Shown in pieces: positions 33,040-44,862 of a stretch of DNA of 64,000 bases. Source of the DNA: Tulasnella sp. 424 (lineage: Eukaryota; Basidiomycota; Agaricomycetes; Cantharellales; Tulasnellaceae). Position 1 is the stretch's first letter. Every line of letters begins with the position of its first letter. The stretch covers positions 43,540 through 107,539 of the forward strand of contig WSUB01000141.1 of assembly GCA_019633425.1 (NCBI GenBank), given 5' to 3'. Below the pieces are notes generated by a model. That model did no database searches and was not told where the DNA came from. It saw nothing but the letters and a program-made list of their open reading frames with translations. The position numbers and the translations under genes are program-made.

Positions 33040-34197
33040 TTGAGTCACCAACATAGGAAGGATACTGCCTTTCCCGGAAACGTGGAACTCAATCTATAAG
33101 CTATTTCTACTAGCGTGTGAAGTGCTAATCGAGCTTTGGAAGAATTGTCGAGGAGACTGGGTTGGGGATTGGGGGAGCCTTGGTCAGGGCCGCTATATGC
33201 TATTGCAGATGGCAACCCCGGATGATAACGGGTTTGAGTCGGCATCTTCTAACAGTGTATGTATATTTGGGAGGGAACATATGAAGAGGATCCTTCATTC
33301 GATTCGTCGCCAATGCTCGCCTAATTGTGCACGTGATGAAAATGATACAGGCATCGTGTCGTGTTGGGCGCGTCGTTGGAGAACTAATACATGGTAGCAA
33401 TGCATCCGAGTAGTATGTGTTCAACGTTAACGGAGTACTGTAGAGATAATGCAGCTGATCAACCGTTGACGAAGTCGGACTTCGTCAACGGTTGAGTCGG
33501 CACGTGCCTGTTCGCATTTCGACACCATCCGTTCCCGCGCCACCACACTCTGTTCTGAGAGAAGAAATGCTCTTCCCATTCAACTGAGACGCCCGGGGCA
33601 AAAGGTATAGTAACCGCTAAATATGTTGATTATATTCTTACCATGCGTTTCGATGGCAACTTCGTAGGTGGATGGTTTCTCAATGGCATTTCGGTTCGAA
33701 CCAAGACACCCAGCTTCAAACTCAATACGCTTCCGTGATAACTCTTTTCAGATGACACCCCCCCTCCCATGCTCGTGAAAGATGCCTTATCTATGATCAG
33801 ATCTTTTGATCTCGTCTGCAAACGTCTTTAATTGATCTTCCATGTTGATCGTCAGTCGTATTCTATATCTATATAACCTGAGGTACTAACAAAATTTTCT
33901 TTCGCAACATCTTACTGATAAAGTTGCCTATCCCTCCTCCGTCTTTTCCCCATTCCTCACTTATACCTCGTCGAATCTGTCCTCTCATGAACCCCCAACG
34001 CGACACCAGGGCTCCTCGACTTCGCCGCCACCTGGCTCTACTCGGCGTCGCAGCCCTCATCAGTCAAAGCACAAGGTGGGCTTTCGGTCCAACTACCCAA
34101 AGTTCAGAGTCTCAACTGACACTTTACGCGCTCTCACTCTGTTCTTTAATCCAACATCGTTCGACCATCTGCGGAACGAAGCTTCCTATTGAGACGA
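33040..34197. other. Intergenic with a perfect 37-bp inverted repeat
   Basis: No gene supported. The inverted repeat at 33459-33495 is listed separately. 33900-34197 is CT-rich and probably the promoter/5' UTR of the F-box gene at 34198. Confidence 0.5.
33459..33495. repeat. Perfect inverted repeat, 18-bp arms, 1-base centre
   Basis: Left arm TCAACCGTTGACGAAGTC (33459-33476), centre G (33477), right arm its exact reverse complement (33478-33495). It would fold as a near loopless cruciform. Confidence 0.95.
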
Positions 34198-35721
34198 ATG
34201 AAGAGGGGTCCCGACTTCAGCAACAACCTCCCGCCCGAGCTCCTCATCAAAATCTTCCATAAAGCGCTAGACGACCTTCACCCCGAATTGCAATATTCAG
34301 CCGCCCTTCGCAGGCTTCGATTGGTGTGCTCCCGGTGGGCAAGCATCATCGACAACGCCGGGACGTTGTGGGCGACGACGTCCTGCCGGGATCCGGAGCA
34401 GGCCGTAGCCATGGCGCTTCAAAAGTGCCAAGGGGCTTTGCTCAGCGTGTCCTGCAGGTGCGAACTGTACAGGACGCGCTACTGCTCCTACGTTGACCAG
34501 ATCCTCCCATACTCCCACCTCTGGCACTCCCTTCAAGTCAAAGCGTGCAACTTAACCACGATCACCGTCTTGCTTCACGAACCCGCTCCCAGTCTCCGCG
34601 AGGTATCGGTCAACTTCGTTCCGGGATCGACAAACGCCAACATCGTCCCTACCGTACCTAGTACCGCCATCGCCAATGTCGAGAATTTCTCCGTCTCCTC
34701 TTGCACGGTCATTTGGGGGGAATTCAACACGGTGAACCTCAGGAACTTGGTCCTGAACGATGTCCGGGACGTCAACGTGTCGAACATCCTGGAAACGCTC
34801 GCCGCGGCCAAGTCGCTGACCGAGCTCGCGATTTCCCGGTGCTGGATCGATCCGGTCTATCGTGACATAGAAGCGGGGTCCGTCGTCCTACCCAACCTGG
34901 AAAAAATCGTCATGGAGTACATCCACTCCGACGCAACCGCTCAGCTCATCTCAGCCATCGAGCACCCAAAGACGACCAAGCTCCACGTTTTCACGACGTT
35001 CGAAACGGGGACGTGTCAGCCCATCATCCGTCGTTTCGCCAAACACTTCGCGCACGCGGCGTCAGAGGACCCGGATATCTTGTTCCGCGTCCGCATCGGC
35101 CAAAAATCCGTGCAGTTTAAGAGCGGGGGGCACCATCTTCATTTCCTCGGGCCTGCAACGTGGGAGCGGGACGGTGGTGCAACGACCGATCATCCGGTGG
35201 ACAAGTGGGGGTCTCTATCGCTTACGATGGAAACGCACTTCGGTCCCGCCTTGCGACCTTACAGCCCCAAGCTCGTCATCGAAGGCCCACCGGACGACGC
35301 GGGGTTCTACGGGCAGAGCCAAGTGATCGCGATGTGCGCCCTCGGACTCCCTCAAACCAAGTACCTTCACCTGATCTCGTCGGACTCGGGGCTGGAAGGC
35401 ATGGTGTACGCTTTGTCCCTCCGATTCGACGGAGGGGCGAGTCGATCGGCGAAACTAGGGGGATCGTTCCTCGCGTTCCCCGAGCTGACGACGTTGAGGT
35501 TGGACGAGAGGCGAGAGGACGCTCCGAGCCTGCTGGACCAGAGGAAGATTTTGATGTATGAGCAGCTGAACGGCGAGTTGCACCACTTGGTGCGGCAGAG
35601 GCGGAGCGACCCGAATTCCAAGCCCATTCGCAACCTTATCGTCAAGGAACACGTGGTGTCACCCGAGTATCTCCGCGAAATTTCTCGCATCGTTCAAGCG
35701 CTTGGCAGCCTTGGCTTGTAA
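34198..35721 (+). CDS. F-box protein, 507 aa
   Basis: Single-exon gene. Residues 8-50 hold a canonical agaricomycete F-box (NLPPELLIKIFHKALDD, then LRRLRLVCSRWASIIDNAG and LWATTSC). It is followed by a leucine-rich region (LRNLVLNDVRDVNVSNIL, LTELAISRCWIDP, LPNLEKIVMEYIHSDA) and a conserved-looking end (NLIVKEHVVSPEYLREIS). Probable SCF ubiquitin-ligase adaptor. It is unrelated in detail to subfamilies A and B and looks GC-rich with regular codons, like a long-resident gene. The start is the first ATG in frame; a 5' non-coding exon cannot be seen. Confidence 0.9.
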   Translation: MKRGPDFSNNLPPELLIKIFHKALDDLHPELQYSAALRRLRLVCSRWASIIDNAGTLWATTSCRDPEQAVAMALQKCQGALLSVSCRCELYRTRYCSYVDQILPYSHLWHSLQVKACNLTTITVLLHEPAPSLREVSVNFVPGSTNANIVPTVPSTAIANVENFSVSSCTVIWGEFNTVNLRNLVLNDVRDVNVSNILETLAAAKSLTELAISRCWIDPVYRDIEAGSVVLPNLEKIVMEYIHSDATAQLISAIEHPKTTKLHVFTTFETGTCQPIIRRFAKHFAHAASEDPDILFRVRIGQKSVQFKSGGHHLHFLGPATWERDGGATTDHPVDKWGSLSLTMETHFGPALRPYSPKLVIEGPPDDAGFYGQSQVIAMCALGLPQTKYLHLISSDSGLEGMVYALSLRFDGGASRSAKLGGSFLAFPELTTLRLDERREDAPSLLDQRKILMYEQLNGELHHLVRQRRSDPNSKPIRNLIVKEHVVSPEYLREISRIVQALGSLGL

Positions 35722-36028
35722 CAGTTCGCATATCGGTGTTAATGTGCATGTTCGAACAGGACTAGTGCTTTGAGGAGCTAATAATTTGTGGTTGGATAGC
35801 TGACACCTCTCTCCGCGAGAGGAGGTGGAAAGGAGTACGCTAGAGATGTAATATCTTTTGATAAGATTTCTTTATATTCTTTTGTCGTGACCCGGTTCTG
35901 CCTTATTTGACACGAAGGAGTTTGCTCTTCAGGAAACCTTGGCCCACAATCGAAAGTGAATTTAATAAGGTAGAAAGAAGAGGGTAACATGGGGATTGCC
36001 AAAGGAGAAACAAAAGGGTCGACAACGC
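35722..36028. other. Convergent 3' spacer
   Basis: Separates the converging F-box gene and uS4m gene; AT-rich, presumably both 3' UTRs. No other feature. Confidence 0.6.
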
Positions 36029-37202
36029 CTAGTCTACCCGCCCATCCCATCCACTCTTGCCCTTCTCCATGATATCTCTCATCTCCCTCTTCCATCCACG
36101 TATCCTCGTCCTGTTCTTACCATACCACTCCCAGGCGAACCGCACGATCTCTCCATCGGCGTCGTACGGTGAAGGAATCTCCGAGTATCTGGGACGAGCG
36201 GTCGGATGGCGGACGTAGATGGCCGAGCATGTTGGGAAGTTGACTTCGAGATAAGCGGGGATGAAAATGAATGGAGCGGCGTATGGTGGAAGCGCGAATG
36301 CTGGATCGGCTGTTGACGTGGCGGCGGTGGTCGTCGTCGTCTCGGATGACCCCGCCTCAGTCTTGGACTCGGACTCTGAGGCTTCTGCTGAAGTTTCCTT
36401 CTTCTCAGTCGACTCGGCCTTCTCTGCTTGAGGTGGAGGTCGGAGGATGGTCATCGCTTCGGGGTCGACGGAGATCATGTCACCAGGGTTCAACCGAGTA
36501 TTCGGGTTGCTCTCCTATTAAAAAAAGTGTTCCAGCTCGTCAGCGCCATCATTTTCCAAAGCGGTTTAGAGGGAACACTTACCTTAATACCGTTGAGTCT
36601 GACTTTGCCGTGAACGACAAGCTGTCGGGCAGCGTGGATGCTGTGCGCGAAGCAGCTACGGAACACAATCACGTCGATCCTCCGCTCGAGTTCCGCAAAC
36701 ATCAAACTCGATATCGGGGCGAGGTGGGCGTTCTCGCGCGTCGATCCTTCCTCGGCGGCTTCCTTGAACTTCTGCCCCGGTCGGGCCCAAGCCTCCGCGG
36801 ACTTCGACTTAGCTGTCTCAGCAGCCTCTGCATTTTGGCCCGGCTTGGTTGACAGCGATTTCCCCTGTTTAGCCATGGGATCGGGAAGTCGCTCGGGCAA
36901 GTACCACCGGATGAACTTCTTTTCAGGAATGTAGTCTCCATGATACGCTCGGACGAGCTTTTTCGACTGCCACCTCTGCTTGAAAAGACTCAAGGATGAT
37001 TCTTGGAAGCGGGTGATGTTGTTTTTGAACTTGTTCGAGCTGTGCGGGCCGACTGAACGTGACCAAAGATTGTACAGGTTGCGCGCGTTCCACGACTGCC
37101 AAAAAAGAGTCGTCAGCACACCTTTGTTTGTTAAATGACGAATTGAGCTCTTACCATGCGTGGAAGTGACTTGTAGGAATCGAAATAACGTGGTCTTTTC
37201 AT
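36029..37202 (-). CDS. NAM9: Mitochondrial small ribosomal subunit protein uS4m
   Basis: Exons 37155-37202, 36583-37095 and 36029-36514 give 348 aa. It has an S4 RNA-binding domain at about residues 147-205: RRIDVIVFRSCFAHSIHAAR, QLVVHGKVRLNGIKV, then RLNPGDMISVDPEAM across the second intron. The N-terminus (MKRPRYFDSYKSLPRM, SWNARNLYNLWSRS) fits fungal mitoribosomal uS4. A low-complexity Ser/Thr/Glu insert (KKETSAEASESESKTEAGSS) precedes the C-terminal fungal extension (YLEVNFPTCSAIYVRHPTAR and FAWEWYGKNRTRIRGWKREM). It acts in assembly and decoding of the mitochondrial small subunit. Start chosen from the short first exon joined in phase. Confidence 0.9.
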
Positions 37203-37465
37203 CGTAGCGGCGTTCGGTGAGATGGGGTGATCAAGCGTTGGTGGCCGGTGTTCCAAAAATCTTGGATGGGAAGACCTTGGGAAACAAACCCGACCAAACG
37301 CCCCAACACAGAGGACAGGGTGAAACAGTGACGCACCGGCTCGGTCTCAAACCACCGCTTACAACTGCTGCGTCCGTTTCCTGCGGGACATTCTTCAACC
37401 GGATTTTTGCATTCAAGGACAAGGAGGAAGGGGAGACCTCACTTACGTCCCGTGCAACAACGACA
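37203..37465. promoter_or_regulatory. Shared divergent promoter region
   Basis: Only 263 bp separate the start codons of the uS4m gene (minus) and the TMEM184-like gene (plus), so they probably share a bidirectional promoter. No TATA box stands out. Confidence 0.5.
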
Positions 37466-40145
37466 ATGACCAACTCAACGGCCCTGCAAGACGCCGACCA
37501 TGGGTCAGGCCACTCGCTCTCGCCAACCATCCTCCTAACAGCTGGAGTCGCCACCCTAATCGCCTGCTTCGTGACCGCTACCTCAATATGGCTTCAGCTC
37601 AAGAACTACCGGAAGCCCGTCCTTCAGAGGTCAGCCCATGCCTTGTAATTGCAATCTAGACTACCTCGCTGACGCAGAGCCCCATAGGATGGTCATTCGC
37701 ATAATGATCATGGTACCACTATACGCGGTCTCAAGTCTTATCGCGCTTTTCTCCCTCGAAGCAGCTTTCGTCATTGACGCCATTCGCGACATTTACGAGG
37801 TAAGTTGGAGGACAGCGCCATCACAGGAGGTCCAGCGCTCTTATCACTTTCATTCCCCCCTCACAGGCCTTCGTCATTTACTGCTTCTTCCACTTGCTTG
37901 TGGCATACCTGGGCGGAGAACGGTCCTTACTCATCACACTATACGGGCGGCCTCCAAAACCTCATCTCTTCCCAGTCAACATCTTCAAGCGGGAGTTTGA
38001 CGGTTCGGACCCGTTCACCTTCCTATGGATCCGGAGAGGCATCTTCCGTATGTTGTGCGCTCCTACATGTGGTGCCACCATGTGCTAACCTGCTGCGGCT
38101 TTATCAGAATACGTCTACGTCAAACCCGTCCTGGCTGCGGTGACCCTGATCCTGAAAGTCAGCGGCGTGTACGATGAAGGCAACCTCACCGCGGCATCTG
38201 GCTATTTATGGGTCAGCGTCGTCTACAATATCTCCATTTGCGTCGCCCTCTACTGTTTGGCTATTTTCTGGGTCTGCATCAACGACGACATTAAGCCGTT
38301 CAGGTATGAACCTACGCTTCTCCGGGAGGGGCTCAAACGGAATTGCTCATGCGTTCGTATTTCACAGGCCGGTTCCTAAATTCTTATGCGTGAAAGGTAT
38401 CCTGTTCTTCAGTTTCTGGCAAGCCATCGCGGTTTCTATCCTCGTCAGCGCGGGACTCATTACGCATGGTATGCCCTAACTTCCGCCGCGACTTCTGTCG
38501 AGAGCTGACGTTTGGCCGTATAGTCGGACCCTACAAGGACGCAGAACACATCTCGCTCGCAATCACAGACGCACTCGTGTGCTTCGAAATGCCATTCTTC
38601 GCCATCGCCCACACTTTCGCCTTTTCCTACACGGACTACATCGACCCTGGCACGCACTACGCCGCCCGAATGCCAATGTTCTACGCTATCCGGGACGCAT
38701 TCGGCTTTGTCGACGTTCTCGTGGACAGTCGGGCGACACTGCGCGGGGGTGTCAGCTACCAAAAGTACGAACCTGTGGAAGGCGGGATGCATCAAGGATA
38801 CGCACGCGATCGCCGTATTCGAGCTGGTTTACGGTACGCTAAAGGTGGCCAACAGAAATACTGGCTCCCTATGCCGGAGGAGAACACGAAACCTGGAGGA
38901 CCTGCCAACGCCGTTCGTACCTACCTGGAGGATCAAAGGATCTTGAAAGACGGATACGCACCGCTATTACAAGAGCAGGAAGAGGACGTCTTCCGTGACG
39001 AAACCCGGTCCCCACCACCCGTCGCTTCGCCCACCAGGGAAAACTTCTTCTCAACAACAGCGGACCCTACTCCCTTCGCGCCTCCCCAAGTCGACGACCC
39101 AGACGAGGAGTTGGAAGAACTCGAATTCCACGCTCCCGACTCCGACGAAGAAGAGAATTACGCAGAATCTCGGAAACTGTTGTTTGGGGACTACAACTAC
39201 CCGTGCATCGATGTTAGCTCTGAAGCGGCGCGGAGGACGATGTGGGACGAAGAGGAGCGGATCCTCACGGATAGGAGGGCGGCGGCGTTTTCACCGCTTC
39301 GAACGACCGCACCTGCAGCGTTGTCTGCGGCTCAACGAAACAGAAGTTACGGGACGACGGGTCAGACGCCAGGCCCTGGGAGAGCAGAAGGAGGCAAGGG
39401 GAAATCGAAAGTGTATGGAGCGGCGGGAGAGAGCATCGACCCTTACGCCGAGAGGCCCGAAACGTCCGCGCCTAGGCAGTTTGACGAGCGAGGAGCGATC
39501 ATCGACATGTCCCCTGACGCTCCTAAACCCGATATCCAAGTCGACGGCGTTCAACTGTCTTTAACGCACAAGACCTCAGCCGCAGCCGTCCCGAAACGAG
39601 CCAAGAAGCCTTCCAACGCTTCAAACGCCTCCAGATCCTCCTCCGGTCTCGCCGCTCCACCTCCAAAACCGACGTTATCGAATCGCTCGTCGACGACGTC
39701 CTTCCGCTCAGGGAAATCCAACTCCCAACAACCTCAACAACCTCGCTACGACGCTGTGGACTTGGTCGTCGAGGACCCCTCGGCCGCCGAGGACGAGATG
39801 GCGCATGAGAGGAGGAAAGGAGAGCCTGCGGTTCGTCAGACGGGGCACCGTAAAGTTTACAAGGCGGCGTATACGGTGGAAGACGACGTCGGGGACGATA
39901 GGGATGTGGAGGTGGAGAGGGAGATAGAGGAAGGAGTGGAAGATCCGCGAAGGGGAGACCGGCCTGAAATCGATAGGACAAAGGTCAGAGTGTCGGGCAG
40001 GGAGCAAGACGAGGATCGTGGAGCTAGTGTTTCTGAAGTGACCATCGCTCGAGCTGCAACTCCTCCGCCTCATGCAACGCTCGAATGGGACCGTCATCTC
40101 TCCCCAAAGTTCGACATAAATCCCGAAGATAACCCCTGGGCGTAA
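37466..40145 (+). CDS. TMEM184/organic solute transporter subunit alpha-type membrane protein
   Basis: Exons 37466-37629, 37688-37799, 37867-38047, 38108-38303, 38368-38468 and 38524-40145 join in phase to 791 aa. The first 320 residues hold about seven membrane spans (ILLTAGVATLIACFVTATSI, VPLYAVSSLIALFSLEAAFV, VYNISICVALYCLAIFWVCI, FWQAIAVSILVSAGLITH). They carry family landmarks (YVIYCFF-like, LGGERSL, RPPKPHLFPVN, KFLCVKGILFFSFWQ, YAARMPMFYAIRDAFG). The family is eukaryote-wide, and in fungi mostly uncharacterised and placed at endomembranes. The remaining 470 residues are a hydrophilic, low-complexity tail, mostly coded by the long last exon. Gene orientation is divergent from uS4m. Confidence 0.9.
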
Positions 40146-40447
40146 ATCTTACTTTCTTTTGTTAAATTTATTATCTCGGCATTTCCTGTTGTATCCATTT
40201 TTTTCGCTCGTGTTTTTTTTTTGGTCCAATGCGTGCAAGACTGGGATTATCGCGTGAAGGTACTTATGTAGGACAAGGCTTCGAAGGTGTGGAAGATCCA
40301 GTTGTTCAACTGTAACGTAAGGAACGAAAGAAAAAAAAAAACAAGAAGTAGTAATGTGCACAGAAAGCGTAAAATCGTCTACGGTGGGTGTTGGATACAA
40401 GATTGGGGAACAGTAATTAAAAGTCCGAGTCCAAGCGTTTATAAGAT
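40146..40447. other. Convergent 3' spacer
   Basis: AT-rich 3' UTRs of the membrane protein gene and the proline-rich gene; contains T9 (40212) and A12 (40330) runs. No gene seen. Confidence 0.6.
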
Positions 40448-43400
40448 TTACGCAGTCTGAGCGGAAGGCGGCTCTTCCTCGATCGTAGGTGAACCACAAG
40501 CACTACCCTTTTCACTCCCTCCACCTCCGATCTCCGACGCAGACCGAATCGACGCCGCTCTGGAACCACCACGACTGCTCCTCCCACTGCTGACGCTGGC
40601 AGCCTTGAATCCCTCCGGATCCTTGAAGATGGCTTCTACGAGCGCGTCAGGAACGCCTGCAAGACTATCATGGTCACTATCTTCGCCATCTTCTTCGGCA
40701 CCTCCCGCGCTGGCGCTGGATTCACTGGCGGTGTTCTTGCGAGAGCGGGATTGCAGCGGGGATGAATTCGCGGACGAACGTCGGCCGTTGACGTACGATG
40801 GACCGGGAGTGGGCGGCATGCCTTGCATCATCAAAGGGTGTTGCATCGGTGGCGGAGGAGCGGGGCCGTATGGGTAATTCGGGTGGGGTGGCGGAGGCGA
40901 GAAATAGCCCGGATACATAGCTTGAACTGGAGGCGTCGCTCGCCCACCTACGAAAGGCGAAGATGACCTTGACCCCGGACTCGCAAGAAACGACGCTGGT
41001 TCTCCACTAGGTGTTCCCGACCGTGGACCGTTTTGAGCTGCGACCCAATGCGGGTGTGGTGGTGGGACGGGACCAGGCATGAAGTACCCTGCATTTCCAT
41101 GCCAACTCGCAGCCATTGGACCGGGACTTGGAGTCAATCCTTGGCGCATCAAGTGAGGATTTGGCATTAGGGGGACGTGACCAGAGGTGGGCGTCAAAGG
41201 TGAGAGGGGCTGCATGAAAGGTGGCGTCGCCGAGGGTCCAGCCATAAGATGCAGGTGATTAAATCCAACTCGCGGGCTTGACGTGGCGCTTCCCGACGCC
41301 GATGGTGTCGACGTTCCAGGCTTGCTTGCGATGGAATTGGCCAGGGTCTGTCTCCGAAGGTCTTCATCCGCTGGCCCACTCGCGTACGGCTGTTGCTGTT
41401 GCTGAAAATAAATCCCGGTCAGCTCGAATTAGCAACATTTAATTTTAGATCAAGACGAACCTGATCGTTAGCACCTCCTTCCGGTTGAGTAGCAACAGCA
41501 TTCGGACGGGGCAAAGCGTTAGGCGGTGGAAGGCCTAGATGCGTCCAAGCCGGAGAAGACGAGGTAGATGATGTTGAAGGCGTAGAGACACCTGGGATCT
41601 GAGATGGATGCGGATAAGGTCGAGGCTGGAAGTATGCCGCCGCCTGCGGGCTCCAAGGCGGTGGATAGGAAAGCATTTCAGGCGGGTAAGGAGCATAGCC
41701 TGGTGACATCCACCCAGTTGGCTGTGGTTCCGTTGACTGCGTCCCGTTAACCGCGCTTGAAACCCCTTCTCCCGCGTTTTCCGATTCACTCGACTGAGAC
41801 GGCTTTCCAGGTGTTGGGTTCAGAGTCGGGAACTCGACCACGAAATCATCCTCCTCCTCATCTCCCTCCTTTCCGCTAGTATCCTTGTTCTTTCCCTTCA
41901 CATCTTGGCTCCGAGACTTGGGTCCAGCTGTCCGAGCTTGAGAAGCCGGGGGAACACCCGGTGTGATTGACGTCATGCCAGGAACACCCTGGTAAGGAGA
42001 AATATCCGAAGCAGAGCGCGACCGACCATGCGAATTGTTGACGTTTCCCGGGTGATAAAAGTACGGCATGAGTCCCGCCGGCGGTGCCGCAGCACCATGT
42101 GGACCGGGCGGACCTGGTGGATGCATGTACCCAGGAGGCGGGTACGGGCGAAGAAACGCTTGGGGGTGTGGTTGCTGTGCGGCCGGTGAATAACCAGGTC
42201 CAGGAATCCATCCCGAAGCACCAACAAAAGGCACCCCAGGAGACGTAGGACTTCTCAAGCCCGATCCAGGCGTCCCAGGGCGACCTCCGTAATGCGCGTA
42301 CGGAGGGAGAGGCTGCAACAACGGTGGAGGAATCTGCTGTTGCTGCTGCTGAGGAGGTTGTCCCGGTTGATGTCTTCTGTGGCGAGGTGGGAGAGGGATC
42401 TGGCCGGTACGTAACGGTGAACTTGCAGGAGAAGAACGAGATACGCCGACACGCGACTGAGATCCAGATGCAGGCGTCGTGCCAGGGATGCCCAATCCCA
42501 CACCGCCACTGCTCCCTTGCCGCGTTCGTGGAGAGCGGGGGTACTCGGATGGTGTGAGTGAACGTGGTTGTGATGATGGTGAAGGACGAGGGATGGCTGG
42601 AGTTTCGGATTTGTCGGGGGTGGCAGGGGTGATGATGGCGGGCGGCTGCGGGTGCGAGGGGGTGGGAGAAGGGACGACGGTCTCTCCGTCATCCGGAGGT
42701 GGGATATTAGATGTTGATGCTGTAGGTGATGGTTTTAGCGACTCGGGTTCGTTTTGAGGAGAAGTAGGGGTAGTAATGTCGATGGGGATTGTTGGGGGAG
42801 GGACGAGGAGTGGGGGAGGTGGTTCGCGTCGTTCGACGGTGGGGGTTTCATTGTCCATTCTAATCCAGCCGTCATGCTCTATTTGGGTGGTCGCAGTGGC
42901 GTTCGACTCTTCATCACCAGCGTCGTCAAGTCTGACGGTAGCGTCATCGTTTGAGTGAGGCGGGCTCGGAGGCACCCGCGCGTCTTTTTCATGTTCGACC
43001 GGCAACGAGACGAGACTCGGTAAAACGGTTGGAGGAGGCGTAAGGATGAGGGTGGAGGATTGGATGGTTGCTGCAGTCGTTGCGGTTGTTGCTTCGGAAG
43101 GAGAAGGTGAGGCAGCGCGCGGTGGAGAGTTTTGACTGCCTGTGGACGTGCCGTCCTCGGGTGGCTTCACCTCGGATGCCTAGAACGATAATTAAAAACA
43201 AAAGGCACCCGTCAGTCACAGAAGCTCTGTACGTGCACGCGCCCCTCGTGTTAACGTACCTCGATGGATGGCGACTGGGGTGCATGGTGCTCCTCCTGAT
43301 GATCTTCCGTGATGGAGGCAGCAGAATCGTCTGGGCGCCGCGCCGGTCGTCTGTGAGCCAACGTTCGGACTTTTGGAGCAGGGGGAGCATCCGGTTGCTG

Positions 43401-43715
43401 CTGCTTGCCCTGTCGCTTCTTTGACTTGTCTCCTTTCTTGTCTCCCTTGGTTGGTTTGTTCTTCTTCAAGGACGAGGAAGGCGCGGGAGTTGAAGGCGTA
43501 GGAGGCTGGACTTCAAGTGCAGTCTCTTTTGAAAGATTTGTAGGGGGAAGTTCTGGGACGACGTGCGGGTCTGTTGCGAGGATGGCTGGAGACTGCTTTG
43601 ACTTGCGATTGAACCACAGGAAGATGCATACAGAGGTTGAGAGTAAGACGACGAGAGTGGTGACTGCATGAGGAGTCGAGTGTTGGTAAAGGACGTGGAA
43701 AATATACGTAGACAT
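40448..43715 (-). CDS. Large proline-rich single-pass membrane protein, 1042 aa
   Basis: Exons 43260-43715, 41461-43179 and 40448-41401 join in phase. The N-terminus (MSTYIFHVLYQHSTPHAVTT then LVVLLSTSVCIFLWF) is one predicted membrane anchor followed by basic residues (NRKSKQ). The rest is disordered: Lys-rich stretch KKNKPTKGDKKGDKSKKRQG, long Pro/Ser/Thr tracts, a Gln run (QQQQQ) and many PPP/HP motifs, and an acidic patch (EGDEEEDDFVVEFPTLNP). I know of no family; a role in membrane-tethered RNA or protein scaffolding would be guesswork. The middle exon ends at a GTTCGT donor inside a CAG-rich context, which is supported by phase and by TTTTCAG ahead of CAACAGCAACAG. About 170 bp of its 5' upstream region is copied again at 50620-50800. 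Confidence 0.75.
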
Positions 43716-44064
43716 TGCAGAGGCAGACCGTGCTGCTTGCTGGCGAGGAGAGCAGAGAGTCGTCCGCCGTCGTCCTCGGCGCTTGAGACCGTCGACGCTA
43801 CTGGAGTGAACACGAGGCGACGCGGGGAGGAGAAGCGGTAGTGAGTGGGGTGCGAGGGAGCGAGCGGGAAAGGATGTCGTCGATGCTGTGTGTTTCTTTG
43901 TTTGCTCTCTCGTCTCTTTTCGACCCATCCGGCAGCTCATGCCGGCCCTGTCGAATGCCATCGCTCCCACTGCGGCAGGGATTTGTATAGCGAAGTTGAA
44001 CCGTACATTACACGAACTACAGCCACTTCAAAAGAACCAAATCTAAGATGATCTTGTGTGCCTC
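43716..44064. promoter_or_regulatory. Upstream region of the proline-rich gene
   Basis: Holds the 5' UTR/promoter of the proline-rich gene and the 3' flank of the myosin light chain gene. From about 43885 the sequence is duplicated at 50625-50800, so this marks one edge of the segmental duplication. Confidence 0.6.
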
Positions 44065-44862
44065 TTACTGCGAGAGCAGCATCCTCGTAAACGTCTCGTA
44101 GTTCACATTTCCATCTCTAAATCGAGCAACAAGTTCCATGATTAGCTTCGGGTATTACAAGAAAAGAAACAATCGCAGCTCACGGTCCAACTTGCACACC
44201 CTTCATCAACTCGTCCACTTCAGCATCCGTCATCTTCTCTCCAAGTTGAGTCAAGACGTAACGCAGTTCACCGGCTCCGATGAAGCCGTTACCCTCCTTG
44301 TCGAATACCTGGAATCCGCGCACAAACTCCTCTGAAAGGGGAAAGTATGCCGGTGAGACACGTACATCGATGTGCAATACAAAACGGCAAAGATACGCGG
44401 TCCGAGGGACGGGTACAACTCACCAGCGCTCCCCGGAGGCTTAAATCCATCAGGACGATTCAAAATCGCAAGGAAAGTCGGATAATCCACTACCAACGCG
44501 CAAGGCATCAAGTTACGTCGCAGCATAAAAGCGCGTCAGGAGAGCAGCGGCCCCACCTTCTCTCGGGGCTTGTTCGACGATATCCGCCACTTCAGCTTGC
44601 GTCGGGTTCTGTCCCAATGCCCTCAGCAGGTCTCCCAACACCTCCCTCTGAACTTTGCCAGTTCCCTTCTTGTCGAAAAGGGCAAATGCTTCCTTGTACT
44701 CGGCGTTGTCGCTCTGTAGATTGCACGGGGATACCGCAGGGTGGCGAGCGGCGACAGGGGGCGCAACGGTGGTTCAAGGGCGTTGCGATCGCGTCGAGTC
44801 CCAATTTGAAGTGCCCTGGTGAGCCAAATGCGTTCATGGAGGAGTGAACGGTAACTCACCAT
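44065..44862 (-). CDS. MLC1: Myosin essential light chain (Cdc4/Mlc1 type), intact copy
   Basis: Five exons (44860-44862, 44557-44713, 44424-44489, 44184-44331, 44065-44116) give 141 aa. The first exon is only the ATG followed by GTGAGT, a layout common in fungal calmodulin-like genes. The protein reads [79 protein letters not shown] and ends [16 protein letters not shown]-hand loops are degenerate, as in essential light chains. In yeasts this protein binds IQ motifs of myosin and drives cytokinesis and vesicle transport. It heads the second segmental array; a second copy and three relics follow at 49.6-58.9 kb. Confidence 0.9.

Noticed and set aside
38995..39564. 189-codon plus-strand ORF overlapping the TMEM184-like tail
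   Set aside because: Out-of-frame shadow in a low-complexity, codon-biased region.
42255..42692. Pro/Ser-rich ORFs overlapping the proline-rich gene in other frames
   Set aside because: Low-complexity sequence stays open in several frames; only one joins the exons in phase.
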